NCBI GenBank assembly: GCA_035457105.1
Contig: DATIBX010000836.1
Location: 1-64,000 of the forward strand
DNA from: PSRF01 sp035457105
GTDB taxonomy: Bacteria > Acidobacteriota > Blastocatellia > Pyrinomonadales > Pyrinomonadaceae
Direction of reading: 5' to 3'
Length of the DNA: 64,000 bases
How positions within the stretch are numbered: the stretch's first letter is position 1; each line of letters begins with the position of its first letter. The notes beneath the pieces are model-generated. The model saw only the letters and a list, made by a program, of their open reading frames with translations. It searched no databases and was not told where the DNA came from. This document shows, in pieces, positions 31,155 through 40,625 of the stretch. Both the position numbers and the translations under genes were made by a program.

Positions 31155-33257
31155 ATGGCAAACACTCTAACACGAAGTTTGGGTTCTCGTCTGATCGTCG
31201 TCAGCTTGATTCTGCTGCTTGTTAATGTGGTGGTGCGGGCTCAAGCCCCAGCTGGTTCTGCATCTATTGCCGTTCTTCCCAAGCCCAGGCAAGTGACAGC
31301 CAACGGAGAGTCTTTTGCCCTGGACCGAGGCGTTCATCTTCGGCTCGCCGATCCAAAATCTGCTGACGATCGATTTGCCGCAGTTGATTTCATCGATGAC
31401 GTCAAACAAACATCAGGGATCGAGTTGCGTCTATCCGGGGGCAACCGGCGAAGGGAAATACTTATTGGTAAGTTGGACCTTCCCGCTATCGAGAGTGTGC
31501 TAAAGAAGCGAGGCATCTCTCTCAGTGAGTCCCTGGGTGACGAAGGGTACTTACTTGACGTGCGCAAAGACGGTGTCGTTATCGCCGCGACGACTGCAAC
31601 CGGGGTGTTTTATGGCTTGCAAACTCTGAAGCAACTTGTTCGAGGTGACTCAGCGAACGGTTACATCCAGGGGGTACATATAGTTGATTGGCCGGCAATG
31701 CGCTGGCGTGGAATGTCAGACGACATCAGTCGTGGCCCAGTGCCGACTCTGTCGTACATCAAGCGTCAGTTGCGCACGTTTGCTTCGTTCAAACTGAATG
31801 TCCATTCGTTCTACATGGAACATACTCTTGCCAGCGATGAACATCCCCTCATTGCGCCTGAAGGAGGCTCCCTTACACCAGCGGAGATCAAAGAACTTGT
31901 CGCGTACGCACGGTCCTATCACATTGAATTAATTCCCGAACAGCAGACGTTTGGACACTTACACAAAGCCCTCAAACTGGAAAAATATAATTCGCTCGCT
32001 GAAACTCCTTATGGTGATGTGTTGTCGCCACAGCAAGAGGGAAGTTATAAGTTGATCGCAGACTGGTACCGCGAGTTGGACCAGTTATTTCCCGGTCAAT
32101 TTTTCCATATTGGGGCCGACGAGACGTTTGAACTCGGTGAAGGACAAAGTATGGAAGCGGCCAAAGCCAAAGGCGTTGGCGCGGTCTACTTCGATCATCT
32201 GGACCGAGTGCGCGAGTTGCTGAAGCCGTATAATCGCAAGCTGATATTTTGGGGTGACATCGCCTTGAATCATCCTGATCTCATTGGCGATATTCCAAAA
32301 GACTTGATTGTCGCGAATTGGGATTATGCTCCTCGCGAGAGTTACAACTCTAGAATTGAACCTTTTAAAAAAGCGGGATTGCAGCAACTGGTTTGTCCCG
32401 GTATCTGGAGTTGGAATCAAATATTTCCCAACATCGAATCGTCGTCTAAAAACATCATCAACTTTGTGAGAGATGCGCAGACTGCCGGCGCCATTGGGAT
32501 GCTGAACACTAGTTGGGACGATGACGGTGAGTCGTTATTCGAAATGAGTTGGTACGGAGTCGTGTTGGGTGCGGCCGCTTCGTGGCAGTCGCAACCTTTT
32601 GATCAAAATGGCTTTGATGCTGATTTCGATTGGGCTTTCTTCCGCACCGAGGGTCAGAGTTTTGTAAGCGCTATCAGAGCCCTCGGCAGCGTCAATGCCA
32701 CTCTTGGCGGAGGCGCCGGGGACGAGGCTTTCTGGCGTAACCCATTTAGTACTGCGTTCCAGACTCAAGTGCGCGCCAACAGTGACAAGATCAGACAGAT
32801 GCGATTACAAGTTGAGAATGCGGAAGAGTCGATAATCAGAAACAGAACCAGGGTGCGAAGAAACGGCTCGATGATACCGGCTATGATTTTCGCAGCCCAA
32901 CGCTTTGATCATTTGGGCCGACGAGCGCAAACTATCGAGAAGTTCAGCCGCGAGTACTGGGATGCATACCTCAATCTCGGGGATCGGGCCAGGGCGCGAC
33001 GGCTGCGGCGTTACACAGGGGCGATCTACAATCACCTGCGCGAGATGGCCGAAGAGCTCGCCGAATTAAAGGTCCGTTATCGAGAGCAATGGTTAACTGA
33101 GAATCGTCCGTACTGGCTGGAAAGCGTTCTTTCACGTTACGATCAGGCAATCTCAATCTGGTTAGCAAAGAGTCGAGCGATGGATGACGCTTTGCGTGTT
33201 TACGACACAACGTCAATTCTTCCTGACCCGGAAGAGTTTGGTCTCGGTACGCGTTAA
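31155..33257 (+). CDS. Exported GH20-like beta-N-acetylhexosaminidase
   Basis: A 700-residue secreted glycosidase. It has a signal peptide (VVSLILLLVNVVVRAQA), the N-terminal GH20b zincin-like domain (about 35-165, LPKPRQVTANGESFALDRG start), and the catalytic TIM barrel with the Asp-Glu pair Asp322-Glu323 in FFHIGADETFELG, as in substrate-assisted GH20 enzymes. Later VPGIWSWNQ-like and NTSWDDDGE segments are typical of this exo-hexosaminidase group. It should remove GlcNAc or related sugars from glycans or chitin fragments. The ATG has no ribosome-binding site of its own because a repeat abuts it. Confidence 0.85.
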   Translation: MANTLTRSLGSRLIVVSLILLLVNVVVRAQAPAGSASIAVLPKPRQVTANGESFALDRGVHLRLADPKSADDRFAAVDFIDDVKQTSGIELRLSGGNRRREILIGKLDLPAIESVLKKRGISLSESLGDEGYLLDVRKDGVVIAATTATGVFYGLQTLKQLVRGDSANGYIQGVHIVDWPAMRWRGMSDDISRGPVPTLSYIKRQLRTFASFKLNVHSFYMEHTLASDEHPLIAPEGGSLTPAEIKELVAYARSYHIELIPEQQTFGHLHKALKLEKYNSLAETPYGDVLSPQQEGSYKLIADWYRELDQLFPGQFFHIGADETFELGEGQSMEAAKAKGVGAVYFDHLDRVRELLKPYNRKLIFWGDIALNHPDLIGDIPKDLIVANWDYAPRESYNSRIEPFKKAGLQQLVCPGIWSWNQIFPNIESSSKNIINFVRDAQTAGAIGMLNTSWDDDGESLFEMSWYGVVLGAAASWQSQPFDQNGFDADFDWAFFRTEGQSFVSAIRALGSVNATLGGGAGDEAFWRNPFSTAFQTQVRANSDKIRQMRLQVENAEESIIRNRTRVRRNGSMIPAMIFAAQRFDHLGRRAQTIEKFSREYWDAYLNLGDRARARRLRRYTGAIYNHLREMAEELAELKVRYREQWLTENRPYWLESVLSRYDQAISIWLAKSRAMDDALRVYDTTSILPDPEEFGLGTR

Positions 33258-33364
33258 CTTTGGAGTGCGGCGGCCCGGCGCCGCTTTGTCACTCCGACAA
33301 CTCATTTATCAACCAGCGGCATAACAGCCGCATTAGAAAGCGGCGCCAGGCCGCCACACTCCAA
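33258..33364. repeat. REP-A inverted pair
   Basis: Left copy CTTTGGAGTGCGGCGGCCCG (33258 onward) and right copy GCGGCGCCAGGCCGCCACAC (about 33340 onward), with about 48 bp between. The left copy starts at the stop codon of the GH20-like gene and the right copy ends two bases before the ATG of the next gene. Confidence 0.85.
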
Positions 33365-33366
33365 AA

Positions 33367-34482
33367 ATGAAACCATCAAATCGACTAATCTCACTTGATG
33401 TTTTCCGTGGAATCACTATTGCCGCTATGACTTTGGTGAACAACCCCGGAACGTGGAGCAGTATTTATTGGCCACTCGAACATGCTGAATGGAACGGCTG
33501 GACTCCAACCGATCTGGTATTTCCGTTCTTCCTCTTTATTGTAGGCGTCTCGATTACGCTCGCCTTTGGGCGGCGCGTTGAGGAGCGTGGCGTCACTCGA
33601 GACCTATATATAAAGGTAATCAGGCGGTCGCTGATTATTTTTGGCCTCGGGCTGTTCTTAAACGGCTTTCCTTATTTTCAGCTGGCAACAATTAGAATCC
33701 CGGGCGTCCTTCAACGAATTGCCGTTTGTTATCTCGTGGCCTCACTAATTTTCCTCGGTACTCGAGTTAGAACTCAGTTATTAATCGCACTGGCACTATT
33801 GGTCTTTTATTACATCCTCATGACCAAGATTCCCGCTCCGGGCTTCGCAGCCGGAGATTTAACTAAGGAGGGAAGTCTCGCGTCGTATGTCGATCGGGTT
33901 GTCTTTGGCCCGCACATCTGGAAACAAGGCAAAGTTTACGACCCTGAAGGAATATTGAGCACCATACCCGCGATCGCCACGACATTATTCGGGATATTGA
34001 CGGGGCACTGGCTGCGAACTGAGCGCACTCATTACGAGAAGGTTGCAGGCATGTTTGTGGCGGGTGCGGTTTGCGTGATGATTGGATGGGCGTGGAACCC
34101 GTTCTTTCCCATCAACAAAGCCCTATGGACCAGCTCTTATGTCTTCTTTACAGCCGGCCTTGCGCTGCAATTACTGGGACTGTGCTATTGGTTGATAGAT
34201 ATCAAGGGTTACCGTCGCTGGGCGTGGCCATTTGAAGTTTTCGGGATGAACGCAATTGCGTTGTATGTTGGGAGTGGCTTGATGGAGAAGTTTATGGAGA
34301 TGATCAAGGTCACGGCCGCTGATGGTTCACGGGATTCTTCGCAGGGTTGGATCTTTGATCATTTGTTTCTGTCGTGGGCCAGTCCTATCAATGCCTCACT
34401 TGCTTATGGAATAGCATTTGTGTTGGTTTGGCTGTTCCTGATGTGGCTGCTTTACCGGAAGAACATTTTTCTAAAAGTATGA
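33367..34482 (+). CDS. NagX-type membrane protein (DUF5009 / HGSNAT-like)
   Basis: A 371-residue protein with about ten membrane segments. The opening RLISLDVFRGITIAAMTLVN, then WNGWTPTDLVFPFFLFIVG, is the signature of the COG4299/DUF5009 family, related to lysosomal heparan-alpha-glucosaminide N-acetyltransferase. In bacteria it is called NagX in chitin and GlcNAc loci and may acetylate or move amino sugars across the membrane; the activity is not proven. It follows the hexosaminidase by 109 bp of REP-A sequence. The conserved start of the family matches the ATG at 33367, so translation initiates right at the repeat edge. Confidence 0.88.
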   Translation: MKPSNRLISLDVFRGITIAAMTLVNNPGTWSSIYWPLEHAEWNGWTPTDLVFPFFLFIVGVSITLAFGRRVEERGVTRDLYIKVIRRSLIIFGLGLFLNGFPYFQLATIRIPGVLQRIAVCYLVASLIFLGTRVRTQLLIALALLVFYYILMTKIPAPGFAAGDLTKEGSLASYVDRVVFGPHIWKQGKVYDPEGILSTIPAIATTLFGILTGHWLRTERTHYEKVAGMFVAGAVCVMIGWAWNPFFPINKALWTSSYVFFTAGLALQLLGLCYWLIDIKGYRRWAWPFEVFGMNAIALYVGSGLMEKFMEMIKVTAADGSRDSSQGWIFDHLFLSWASPINASLAYGIAFVLVWLFLMWLLYRKNIFLKV

Positions 34483-34486
34483 CGAT

Positions 34487-34587
34487 TTCTCTGTGCAACC
34501 TTTGTGTGCTCAGTGTCTCGGTGGTTAATTTCCATTTGAAGTCATCCACCACAGAGGCACTGAGAGCACAAAGGTTGCACGGAGAGC
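34487..34587. repeat. CTCTGTG-family inverted repeat
   Basis: TCTCTGTGCAACCTTTGTGT and following bases (CTCAGTGTCTCGGTGG) are inverted as CCACAGAGGCACTGAGAGCA and CAAAGGTTGCACGGAGA. The arms are about 40 bp, separated by roughly 20 bp. It sits between convergent genes and could serve as a terminator. Confidence 0.75.
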
Positions 34588-34596
34588 ATTAGAGAT

Positions 34597-36312
34597 CTAG
34601 AGCGATCTGGGTTTAGTTGTCCCGGGTTTATAGCCGCGGCCGCGGATTACTTTTCCGGAAAGGACTCCCGTTCGTTGACCTTTATCGACGCTGACCTGAC
34701 CATTCACCAATACATATTGAATGCCCAGCGGGTATTGATTCGGTGACTCAAACGTGGCGCGGTCAATCACTGTTGTGGGATCGAAAATCGTCACATCAGC
34801 AAACATTCCTTCGCGTAACCGGCCGCGATCATGCAAACCAACTCGAGCGGCCGGCCCACCAGTCATTTTTTGAATAGCACTTTCGAGCGAAAGCATTTTT
34901 TCATCTCGCACATAGCGACCAAGTATTCTCGGATATGTTCCCCAACCGCGCGGATGGGACTTCGAACCCGCAAGTGGACCATCTGTCGCACGAGAACCAC
35001 TATCCGTGCAGAAGCTTACAAATGGCGCCCGCATTGCCGCTCTTAGATCGTCTTCACTCATCATGAAATAGATCGCGCCAGTCTGACCATGATCTGCCAG
35101 AATCAAATCAAAAACTGCATCGAGTGGATCCTTTTTCTGTTCAGCCGCAATCTCCGATATCCGTTTACCCTGCAAGGTTTCCAATTCGCGATTGACTACC
35201 GACCCAATCAAGACCCCGGTTGGCCCACCACTACCTAGATAAATATTTTCCCAATCCTGCTGGTCCGACGAGATCTCCTTTTTGAGCCGTTCACGAGTTG
35301 CCGGATCTCTTAACCGCTCCATCATCTTGTCGGTTCCGCCTTCGAGTGCCCAGGGTGGCAGACAAGCGCTCAGCGAGGTGCTCCCAGCTATGTAGGGATA
35401 GACATCTGCCGAAATGTCCAGGCCATTCGCGCGGGCGTCGCTGATCTTTTTGATAACTTCAGGCATTCTGCCCCAGTTCTTCTTGTACGCCGTCTTGAGA
35501 TGCCAGATCTCTACCGGTATCTGCGCCCGGCGCGCGATCTCAAACACCTCACTCATTGACGCGTCTAACGCGTTGGCTTCACTACGTTGATGAGTCGCGT
35601 AAATACCACCAAATTCCTTCGCCACTTTAGCCAGTTCGACAATCTCATCAGTCTTAGCAAAGCGGGCCGGTACATACTGTAGCGACGTCGATAGGCCCAA
35701 CGCACCTTCTCGCATGGCGTCAGCGACAAGCTTTTTCATCCGTCCAAGCTCTTCAGGCGTAGGCGGTCTGTTGTCGTAACCCACTACGAACTCTCGCACT
35801 TGAGTGGCGCCAACAAATGTACCGATATTCAAACCGGTATGCTGTTGCTCGAGCCTCTTGAAATAACCGTCGAGAGTGCGCCAGTCGATTGTCAGACTGA
35901 AACGTTTGAGAAAATCTTCCTGTTCCTTAATCTGTCGATCGTTGATTGGTGCGATTGATTCGCCTTCGCCCGTGATTTCTGTCGTCACACCCATCATTAT
36001 CTTGCTCATTCCGCGCGGATCGATCAGAAGATACGTTTCCGATTGGCCCAACATGTCGATAAAACCAGGTGCCACTACCAGGCTTGAGGCATCGATAGTT
36101 CGGGAAGCCGTCGCTTTCGAAAGATCGCCGATTTTTGCGATGCGCTCTTTTCTGATCCCGACATCACTCATAAAACCAGGAGCGCCCGATCCATCAACGA
36201 TGAGACCGTGTTTGATCACGAGATCGTAGTCAGGTGCGACGGTTTTCTTGGTTGACAGGGCGGTTGGCAGGATTGTTGACATGATAACGAGAATCGATAG
36301 GATGGTGCGCAT
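34597..36312 (-). CDS. Exported D-aminoacylase / amidohydrolase
   Basis: A 571-residue metal-dependent amidohydrolase of the N-acyl-D-amino-acid deacylase type, with an N-terminal signal-like hydrophobic stretch (ILSILVIMSTILPTALS). Domain order: short beta-sandwich (LVIKHGLIVDGSGAPGF), TIM barrel with PGFIDMLGQ, TEITGEGESIAP, IYATHQRSEA and EIWHLKTAY metal-site segments, and FCTDSGSRATDG (catalytic Asp). The usual PGFID-x-H-x-H is altered: here it reads PGFIDMLGQSE, lacking the HxH pair typical of many amidohydrolases; some D-aminoacylase relatives share such changes. It may act on muropeptide or acyl-amino-acid fragments. The DCC-family gene lies 10 bp upstream. Confidence 0.82.
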   Translation of the reverse strand: MRTILSILVIMSTILPTALSTKKTVAPDYDLVIKHGLIVDGSGAPGFMSDVGIRKERIAKIGDLSKATASRTIDASSLVVAPGFIDMLGQSETYLLIDPRGMSKIMMGVTTEITGEGESIAPINDRQIKEQEDFLKRFSLTIDWRTLDGYFKRLEQQHTGLNIGTFVGATQVREFVVGYDNRPPTPEELGRMKKLVADAMREGALGLSTSLQYVPARFAKTDEIVELAKVAKEFGGIYATHQRSEANALDASMSEVFEIARRAQIPVEIWHLKTAYKKNWGRMPEVIKKISDARANGLDISADVYPYIAGSTSLSACLPPWALEGGTDKMMERLRDPATRERLKKEISSDQQDWENIYLGSGGPTGVLIGSVVNRELETLQGKRISEIAAEQKKDPLDAVFDLILADHGQTGAIYFMMSEDDLRAAMRAPFVSFCTDSGSRATDGPLAGSKSHPRGWGTYPRILGRYVRDEKMLSLESAIQKMTGGPAARVGLHDRGRLREGMFADVTIFDPTTVIDRATFESPNQYPLGIQYVLVNGQVSVDKGQRTGVLSGKVIRGRGYKPGTTKPRSL

Positions 36313-36322
36313 CTTTGCTCCG

Positions 36323-36751
36323 TTACAGGTCTAGAAATTTTTTCCGTTGCTTAGGTTCAGGCAAAAGGCAAGTGTCGTATTTCCCAAAGACACGATAACG
36401 ATTCCGAGCCACGAATCTATAAAACGAATCGCGCAGGCTCTTAGGTACTAAATGGCTTGTGGCGGCGGCAAACTTCCAAAAGCCTCCAAGCGCACGTCCA
36501 GCCCGTAAGATTGCATCGGATCTGCTGAGCAGTTTTTCATCGGCGCGGCCATAATTCTCGATAATCTGAATTGTATCGAGGTCGGCGGCATCTGCTCCGT
36601 GACGGGCCAGCGCCACTCGCGCGAATTCGCTTTGCAATGACGCGAACTTTAAGCGGTCGTGTATATCGTGCCGGAGCAGAAATTGGACCAGACGGTTGCA
36701 GAGGCCGCAAATGCCATCGTAAAGGACCACTAAATCTGATTCTGGTGCCAC
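36323..36751 (-). CDS. DCC-family thiol-disulphide oxidoreductase-like protein
   Basis: A 142-residue protein of DUF393. The hallmark is the N-terminal VVLYDGICGLCNRLVQFLL with a CxxC pair (Cys15, Cys18) in a thioredoxin-like setting, then FASLQSEFARV and IIENYGRADEKLL and the C-terminal YRVFGKYDTCLLP. No activity is proven for the family. It is 10 bp upstream of the D-aminoacylase gene on the same strand, suggesting co-transcription. A second family member is at 53 kb. Confidence 0.88.
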   Translation of the reverse strand: MAPESDLVVLYDGICGLCNRLVQFLLRHDIHDRLKFASLQSEFARVALARHGADAADLDTIQIIENYGRADEKLLSRSDAILRAGRALGGFWKFAAATSHLVPKSLRDSFYRFVARNRYRVFGKYDTCLLPEPKQRKKFLDL

Positions 36752-36828
36752 TGATTTGCTGAGCTTCTCTGCACCTAAGAGTTACGGAACCGTGTTTCAG
36801 AAAGAGGCAATCAAAGATCTGCGCAGCT

Positions 36829-39800
36829 TCACGGTGTCAGGGGCGACTGGTTTGCCGTTCGCAGTTGATTGTTCATTTCTGTTATGTCGCGAGTTTTAAT
36901 GGACTCCCAATCTGTCAGAAGTTTGGAAGAAGCCTTCTGTATCTCCTCAGCTGCAAGGATGGTGGCAGCTGTTGGCGCAACGTCAGCGCTTTGTAGATTC
37001 TCGAGTAGGGAAGAAAAGCCATCATTGAGCCGTGTTAGATTCGCATTCCGCAGATCAATCGTGCCACCAGGCAATCCGGGAGAACTCGCATCGCCCCGCG
37101 CTTCACCAGATACAGCGACAATCTTTTTGTCCAATGCAGCTAGCGATTCAGCGACTGGCCCTTGCCCGACACGATCGATTGCAGTCTTAATTTGCTCGCG
37201 CACCTTTTGGGCCTCCTGTGCTGCCGCAAAGGTTTGCGCCATGCCTTGATAAGCCGCCAGCGACAACGCGAATTGTTGCGACAATGCTTCAGCACCGGAC
37301 TTTACTCGCGGATCCATCTTGACCGTCAGGCTCTGAGTTTGAGATTTGCCGTTTGCGGTGAGTTTCACCGTGTAAGTTCCGGGTAGTACCTCTGGTCCAA
37401 CTGGATAGCGTGGAGTATCTCGATAAATCGCCGAGATCGGAAAACCATGACTGAACGCCGGTGGTGGTGCGTACTTGAGGTCCCACACGAATCGCTGTAG
37501 ACCGGGTTGCGTCGCTAGGATTTGTGATGGCCTGTACCAGTATTCCGGTACGGCATAATCCTTCTCATTGATCTGCTCGGGTTTATCTTCGCTGGAAAAC
37601 TTTCTAACCAATTCATTCTTAGCGTTGAAAATTTCAAGCGTGAGAGGACCACCTTGCTCTTTCAGGTAGTAGTTGATGATTGCACCGTCGGGTGGGTTTT
37701 GGCCCACCGGTTCTTCGGGAGGGAGTGGAGTGTCCGTGTTGACATTCCGTTTAAGTCGATAAGCTACTTGCGGCGCAAACAAATATGGACCACTTAAGTT
37801 AGAAGCACTGAGCTGCCGTAGCGCGGTGATGTCGTCGAGGATCCAGAAAGATCGTCCATGGGTACCTACCACAATGTCATCATTATGGATCACGAGATCT
37901 CGAATTGAAGTGGCCGGCATATTTAATCTTAGCGACTGCCAGTGATCGCCGTTATCCCCGGACACTGAAACAGCAACCTCACTCCCGGCAAACAGCAGTC
38001 CGGGTTTCTGCCGATCTTCACGCACGGTGTTGATCGGACTCTCGGTCAGCCCACCAACAATCTCTTTCCAGTTAGCGCCACCGTCCGTTGTGCGATAGAT
38101 GTGTGGGCGCATATCGTCCAGGCGAATCCTATTGACCGCAACGTAAGCTGTATTTACATCAAAATGGCTCGCATCGATCTGCGAGATCTTGCTCCAGGAG
38201 TCAATCGGCGCCGGTGTTACGTCCTTCCATGTTTTACCGCCATCTTTTGTCACATGAATTAAACCGTCGTCCGTTCCGGCCCAAATTGTGTTGATGTCTT
38301 TGGGTGATGGTGCGAGAGCATAGATCACGCCACGACGCGGTTGCGTAGCCATTTCTGGCTTTCGGTAAATTCCAATCGTTTCTGGGACCGCAGGTTTTTC
38401 TCGCGACAAGTCAGGACTAATCACTTCCCAGTTGTTACCACCATCCTGTGTTTTGAAAAGCACATTCCCGGCGAGGTAAAGCACATGAGGATCAACTGGA
38501 GAGAACATGATAGGTGCCGTGCGCAGAAAGCGATACTTGCCGGTTCGCAATATCTCTGGAGCGACGTTTTGAACCTGGCCGGTCGTGGCGTCGAATCGGG
38601 TGGCCTTTCCGCCATAGACTATATTGGGATTGAGCGGGTCAGGGGCTACGTATCCATATTCTTCAACTCCAACAGTGCGCCAGTCGCGGAAACTGATTGC
38701 CCCGTTATCTCCCCTGCTCTTAACGGCCGCGGAGCCACTCTCCTGTTGGCCGCCATAGACCCAGTAGGGAAATTGATTATCCGTAATGACGTGATAAAAC
38801 TGGGCAGTTGGTTGGTTGTACCACGAGCTCCACGACTCACCACCATTTACAGAAATTACCGCGCCCTGGTCCACCGCTAATAACATGATCTTCGGATTCG
38901 CAGGATTAATCCACATGGTGTGATAGTCGTCTCCGCCCGGCGCGCCCTTGAACGCCGTAAAAGTTTTGCCGCCGTCGGTGGATTTATAGATTGCGATGGC
39001 TGAGCAATAGACTACGTCCTTATTAGTTGGATCAACGTCAATCTCTGCAAAATCGCTCCCTCGCCCCCAAACACGTCGCTCACCCGTGACTCGTTCCCAT
39101 GATTCGCCTTTGTCATCCGAGCGATAAATCCCACCCATTTCAGTAGCATCAATCGTCGCGTAAATCCGATTGGGATCGCTTGGGGCAACGGCGATACCTA
39201 TTCGTCCAAGCCCCTGTTCTATAGTCGGCAGCCCTTTTGTTAGTTGACGCCAGGTATTACCGCCGTCGGTAGTCTTATAGAGTCCACTCCCAGTGCCCTG
39301 GAAAGCGCCGTTCTCCCATGGCCCCTGCCGAGCAGCCCATAGATCAGCATAGATGGTTTGGCTGTCTGACAGATCAAAAGCGAGTGCCGTCGCACCCGTA
39401 TTCTCGTCCTTATAGAGAATCTTTTCCCAGTTGTTCCCTCCATCTTTACTGCGAAAGACTCCTCTTTCTTCATTTGGACCATAAGGGTGACCGAGTGCGG
39501 CTACGTACAAAAGGTCTGGATTCTTTGGATCGACAATGACTGCGCCAATTTGTTGCGCGTTACGCAATCCAAGATGTTTCCATGTTTTTCCCGCGTCAAC
39601 AGACTTGTAAATTCCGTCTCCGGTGGATAGATCGGGTCGCTGTAGACCCTCTCCACTCCCAACATAGATGACGTTTGGATTGGAAGGTGCGACCGCGAGT
39701 GCACCGATTGACCCGGTTGGTTGATCGTCGAAAATTGGTTTCCAAGTAATGCCGTAATCTGTTGTTTTCCAAACGCCACCATTATTGACTCCGATGTAAA

Positions 39801-39981
39801 ACACATTGGGTTGGTTCGGAACACCGGTTGCACCCACGGTCCGTCCGCCCCTGAATGGCCCAATCATGCGCCATTTCATACCTTGAATCTGGTTACTATC
39901 TATTTGGGCGAGAAGAACTTGAGATTGAAAAAAGAAACTTAGAAGTCCGAGTAGAAGGATGATCGTCGATCGACGTCGCAT
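36829..39981 (-). CDS. Exported VPS10/BNR-repeat (sortilin-like) protein
   Basis: A 1,050-residue secreted protein. After a signal peptide (IILLLGLLSFFFQSQVLLAQ) come two beta-propeller-like halves with many Asp-box/BNR motifs, for example SVDAGKTWKH, TTDGGNTWRQ, SDDKGESWER, STDGGKTFTA and TKDGGKTWKD. A C-terminal region (about 770-1050) has a beta domain (FVWDLKYAPPPAFSHGFP) and a helical tail. Such proteins are characteristic of Acidobacteriota and Bacteroidota; whether they are glycosidases or binding proteins is unknown. No catalytic residue is assigned. It stands alone in orientation with its upstream neighbour separated by 72 bp. Confidence 0.88.
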   Translation of the reverse strand: MRRRSTIILLLGLLSFFFQSQVLLAQIDSNQIQGMKWRMIGPFRGGRTVGATGVPNQPNVFYIGVNNGGVWKTTDYGITWKPIFDDQPTGSIGALAVAPSNPNVIYVGSGEGLQRPDLSTGDGIYKSVDAGKTWKHLGLRNAQQIGAVIVDPKNPDLLYVAALGHPYGPNEERGVFRSKDGGNNWEKILYKDENTGATALAFDLSDSQTIYADLWAARQGPWENGAFQGTGSGLYKTTDGGNTWRQLTKGLPTIEQGLGRIGIAVAPSDPNRIYATIDATEMGGIYRSDDKGESWERVTGERRVWGRGSDFAEIDVDPTNKDVVYCSAIAIYKSTDGGKTFTAFKGAPGGDDYHTMWINPANPKIMLLAVDQGAVISVNGGESWSSWYNQPTAQFYHVITDNQFPYWVYGGQQESGSAAVKSRGDNGAISFRDWRTVGVEEYGYVAPDPLNPNIVYGGKATRFDATTGQVQNVAPEILRTGKYRFLRTAPIMFSPVDPHVLYLAGNVLFKTQDGGNNWEVISPDLSREKPAVPETIGIYRKPEMATQPRRGVIYALAPSPKDINTIWAGTDDGLIHVTKDGGKTWKDVTPAPIDSWSKISQIDASHFDVNTAYVAVNRIRLDDMRPHIYRTTDGGANWKEIVGGLTESPINTVREDRQKPGLLFAGSEVAVSVSGDNGDHWQSLRLNMPATSIRDLVIHNDDIVVGTHGRSFWILDDITALRQLSASNLSGPYLFAPQVAYRLKRNVNTDTPLPPEEPVGQNPPDGAIINYYLKEQGGPLTLEIFNAKNELVRKFSSEDKPEQINEKDYAVPEYWYRPSQILATQPGLQRFVWDLKYAPPPAFSHGFPISAIYRDTPRYPVGPEVLPGTYTVKLTANGKSQTQSLTVKMDPRVKSGAEALSQQFALSLAAYQGMAQTFAAAQEAQKVREQIKTAIDRVGQGPVAESLAALDKKIVAVSGEARGDASSPGLPGGTIDLRNANLTRLNDGFSSLLENLQSADVAPTAATILAAEEIQKASSKLLTDWESIKTRDITEMNNQLRTANQSPLTP

Positions 39982-40053
39982 CGGCTGTTGTGTCCTTGAA
40001 AGAATGTGTTGGGAATACTTACACAGATTACACCGATTGCCGAGATTCTAAAA

Positions 40054-40578
40054 CTAAGCTGTTACTGGTTGGTCCTGCGGGTCTTTTCTTTTCCTGCGCA
40101 GGATTAAGGCTGAGACGAGAGTGACCGCCAGTCCTACCGGAAGCGGCTCAGTGAATGTGATCAGAGAATTTACGACTGGGTTGTTGTAGTCGATGCTCTT
40201 GAATTGCTGAATTTTTGCGTTGATTGCTTCCTGGGTCGCCCCCGAGGCTTTCATTTGCTCGACCATGTAGTTCATGTATTTGTCCACGAAGTCGGGCATG
40301 AAGTTGAAATAGACTATCTCCCACGTAATCACATAACAAACGCAGGAGATGAAGGTGATTAATAGGCCCACTCCCAGGGCTTGCCAGAAAGTGATGTAAC
40401 CCTCTCGAACGTTGTCTCGATACGAACGAATTCCAAAAAAGACCAGCAGGAAAGCTAACAGCATTGCTGTGTAGCCGAAATACAGCCCTTTGTCGAAGCC
40501 AATCTTGTCGATAAAGGGAATGAATGTTGTCAACGAGTTATCTGAGGTGAAAAGCGGCGCCGGGCCGCCGCACTCCAA
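40054..40578 (-). CDS. DUF4199 membrane protein, probably 5'-truncated
   Basis: The ORF has 174 codons. Residues from about 20 onward match DUF4199: KGLYFGYTAMLLAFLLVFFG, then GYITFWQALGVGLLITFISC and a C-terminal membrane helix before RRKRKD. The family normally begins with one more membrane helix before this point. Here the sequence that would encode it is replaced by a REP-A repeat at 40551-40580, whose TTG is the only upstream start. The first 12 codons are thus repeat-derived. The gene may be a remnant, or translation may begin inside. It follows the membrane LuxR gene, a pairing seen for this family. Confidence 0.7.
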   Translation of the reverse strand: MECGGPAPLFTSDNSLTTFIPFIDKIGFDKGLYFGYTAMLLAFLLVFFGIRSYRDNVREGYITFWQALGVGLLITFISCVCYVITWEIVYFNFMPDFVDKYMNYMVEQMKASGATQEAINAKIQQFKSIDYNNPVVNSLITFTEPLPVGLAVTLVSALILRRKRKDPQDQPVTA

Positions 40579-40580
40579 AG
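40551..40580. repeat. REP-A copy at the 5' end of the DUF4199 gene
   Basis: AAAGCGGCGCCGGGCCGCCG plus CACTCCAAAG is a single full REP-A unit. It overlaps the first codons of the DUF4199 reading frame. Confidence 0.85.
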
Positions 40581-40625
40581 TTTACTCGTTTGGGGTTCAC
40601 AAAGAATGTTCAAGACCAAAGCAGC

